NCBI GenBank assembly: GCA_937923365.1
Contig: CALAIJ010000148.1
Span: 1-6,623, forward strand
Length of the DNA stretch: 6,623 nucleotides
Source: an uncultured Sulfitobacter sp.
Lineage (GTDB): Bacteria > Pseudomonadota > Alphaproteobacteria > Rhodobacterales > Rhodobacteraceae
Direction: 5' to 3'
A program made the position numbers and the translations under genes. How positions within the stretch are numbered: the first letter of the stretch is position 1; each line of letters begins with the position of its first letter. Positions 6,074-6,623 of this stretch are shown here, in pieces. The notes beneath the pieces are model-generated. The model was not told where the DNA came from. It saw only the letters and a program-made list of their open reading frames with translations, and made no database searches.

Positions 6074-6115
6074 AAGGGCTGGAGCTTCGGACGCTCCGGC
6101 CCTTCTTGCGTTTTT
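6074..6115 (+). terminator. Intrinsic terminator of the OmpA/lipoprotein operon
   Basis: AAGGGCTGGAGC (6074-6085) pairs with GCTCCGGCCCTT (6093-6104) over 12 positions, one of them a U-G wobble, around a TTCGGAC loop. The stem is GC-rich and CTTGCGTTTTT follows. This is a convincing Rho-independent terminator separating the operon from phoH. Confidence 0.88.
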
Positions 6116-6119
6116 CCAA

Positions 6120-6136
6120 GGGGCATAACCCCGTTT
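6120..6136 (+). repeat. Short GGGG-CATAA-CCCC hairpin between terminator and phoH
   Basis: A 4-bp GC stem with a 5-base loop is followed by GTTT, just after the main terminator. It may be a backup terminator or part of the phoH leader. I see no convincing phoH promoter in 6047-6162. Confidence 0.3.
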
Positions 6137-6162
6137 AGCCAGACCCTGCAAAGGACCCCACA

Positions 6163-6623
6163 TTGACCTCAAGCGACCTGATGACAGCCAACACAGCCGC
6201 CACTGATACCGTTCTGGAATTCCCTGATAACCGCCTGCTGATTGATCTGTGCGGTGCCTATGACGCGCATCTTGCCGCGATCGAGGCCGCCCTCGAAGTA
6301 CAGATCATCCGGCGCGGCAACCAGCTTGCTGTGCTGGGCGAAGGCGACGCCACCGAAGCCGCAGTGCTTGTGCTCAACACGCTTTATGCCCGTTTGGAAG
6401 GCGGCCGCTCGGTGGAGCAGGCAGATGTGGACAGCCTCCTGCGCATGGGCGGCTCGGACGCAGGCACAGGCGTGCGCGAAGGCGACCAGATCGAAATGCC
6501 CATCGGCGAGACGATCGAAATCCAGACCCGCAAAAAGCGGGTGGAGCCGCGCACCGAGGCGCAAAAGGCCTATGTCCAATCCCTGTTCGAAAATGAACTG
6601 GCCTTCGGCATCGGCCCTGCGGG
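6163..6623 (+). CDS. phoH: PhoH-family ATPase, N-terminal part only (runs off the window)
   Basis: About 153 codons of the N-terminal region are present. The pattern TVLEFPDNRLLIDLCG...EVQIIRRGNQLAVLGE...RKKRVEPRTEAQKAYVQSLFENELAFGIGPA is characteristic of PhoH/YbeZ-type proteins. Residues before the ATPase core form a small KH-like region in this family. The window ends in FGIGPA plus two bases, exactly where the Walker A loop (GPAGTGKT in relatives) begins, so the catalytic domain is not visible. YbeZ-type proteins work with the endoribonuclease YbeY in rRNA maturation and ribosome quality control, and ybeY often lies directly downstream. AAAGGA (6150-6155) sits 7 bases before the TTG at 6163; the ATG at 6181 is in frame but has no such site, so the TTG start is preferred. 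Confidence 0.92.
   Translation, partial: MTSSDLMTANTAATDTVLEFPDNRLLIDLCGAYDAHLAAIEAALEVQIIRRGNQLAVLGEGDATEAAVLVLNTLYARLEGGRSVEQADVDSLLRMGGSDAGTGVREGDQIEMPIGETIEIQTRKKRVEPRTEAQKAYVQSLFENELAFGIGPA

Noticed and set aside
1..6623. CRISPR array, insertion sequence or prophage
   Set aside because: There are no regularly spaced repeats, transposase or integrase genes, target duplications or phage genes. Base composition and gene style appear uniform by eye.

Overview
The window looks like ordinary chromosome of a marine alphaproteobacterium of the Rhodobacteraceae/Roseobacter group. This rests on moderately high GC, the style of the proteins, a miaB-to-phoH stretch typical of alphaproteobacterial chromosomes, and several small proteins of the kind seen in roseobacters. 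I see no insertion sequence, prophage gene, CRISPR array, tRNA or rRNA.

Layout, left to right. (1) 116-1047, plus: two overlapping membrane-protein genes, a CBU_0592-like small protein and a LysE/RhtB-type exporter. Two back-to-back inverted repeats (1066-1156) follow. (2) 1252-2872, minus: a two-gene unit made of a protein resembling a family-2 glycosyltransferase, then an unknown membrane-anchored protein. It converges on the exporter unit. (3) 2984-4288, plus: miaB, the tRNA ms2i6A37 methylthiotransferase, with a credible promoter in the gap it shares divergently with the glycosyltransferase-like gene. (4) 4307-4630, minus: a small secreted His-rich protein of unknown function, convergent with miaB. 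(5) 4631-5131: a roughly 500-base intergenic region with a CtrA-like TTAA pair, a perfect DnaA-box 9-mer, an 11-bp-phased direct repeat and a possible leader ORF. (6) 5132-6046, plus: an OmpA-family envelope protein and a small lipoprotein that share an unusual 33-residue two-cysteine module, closed by a strong intrinsic terminator. (7) 6163-6623, plus: the start of phoH, cut by the window edge just as the Walker A loop begins.

In many alphaproteobacteria miaB is followed closely by phoH, ybeY, a corC/hemolysin-like gene and lnt. Here that order appears to be interrupted by the His-rich gene and the OmpA/lipoprotein pair. The pair is the best candidate for something undescribed: two co-transcribed envelope proteins, one expected to bind peptidoglycan and one lipid-anchored, each carrying the same IWVDPxGCxHW...DDGxEGY...GxPVC module. 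Everything else fits known families or conserved unknowns.
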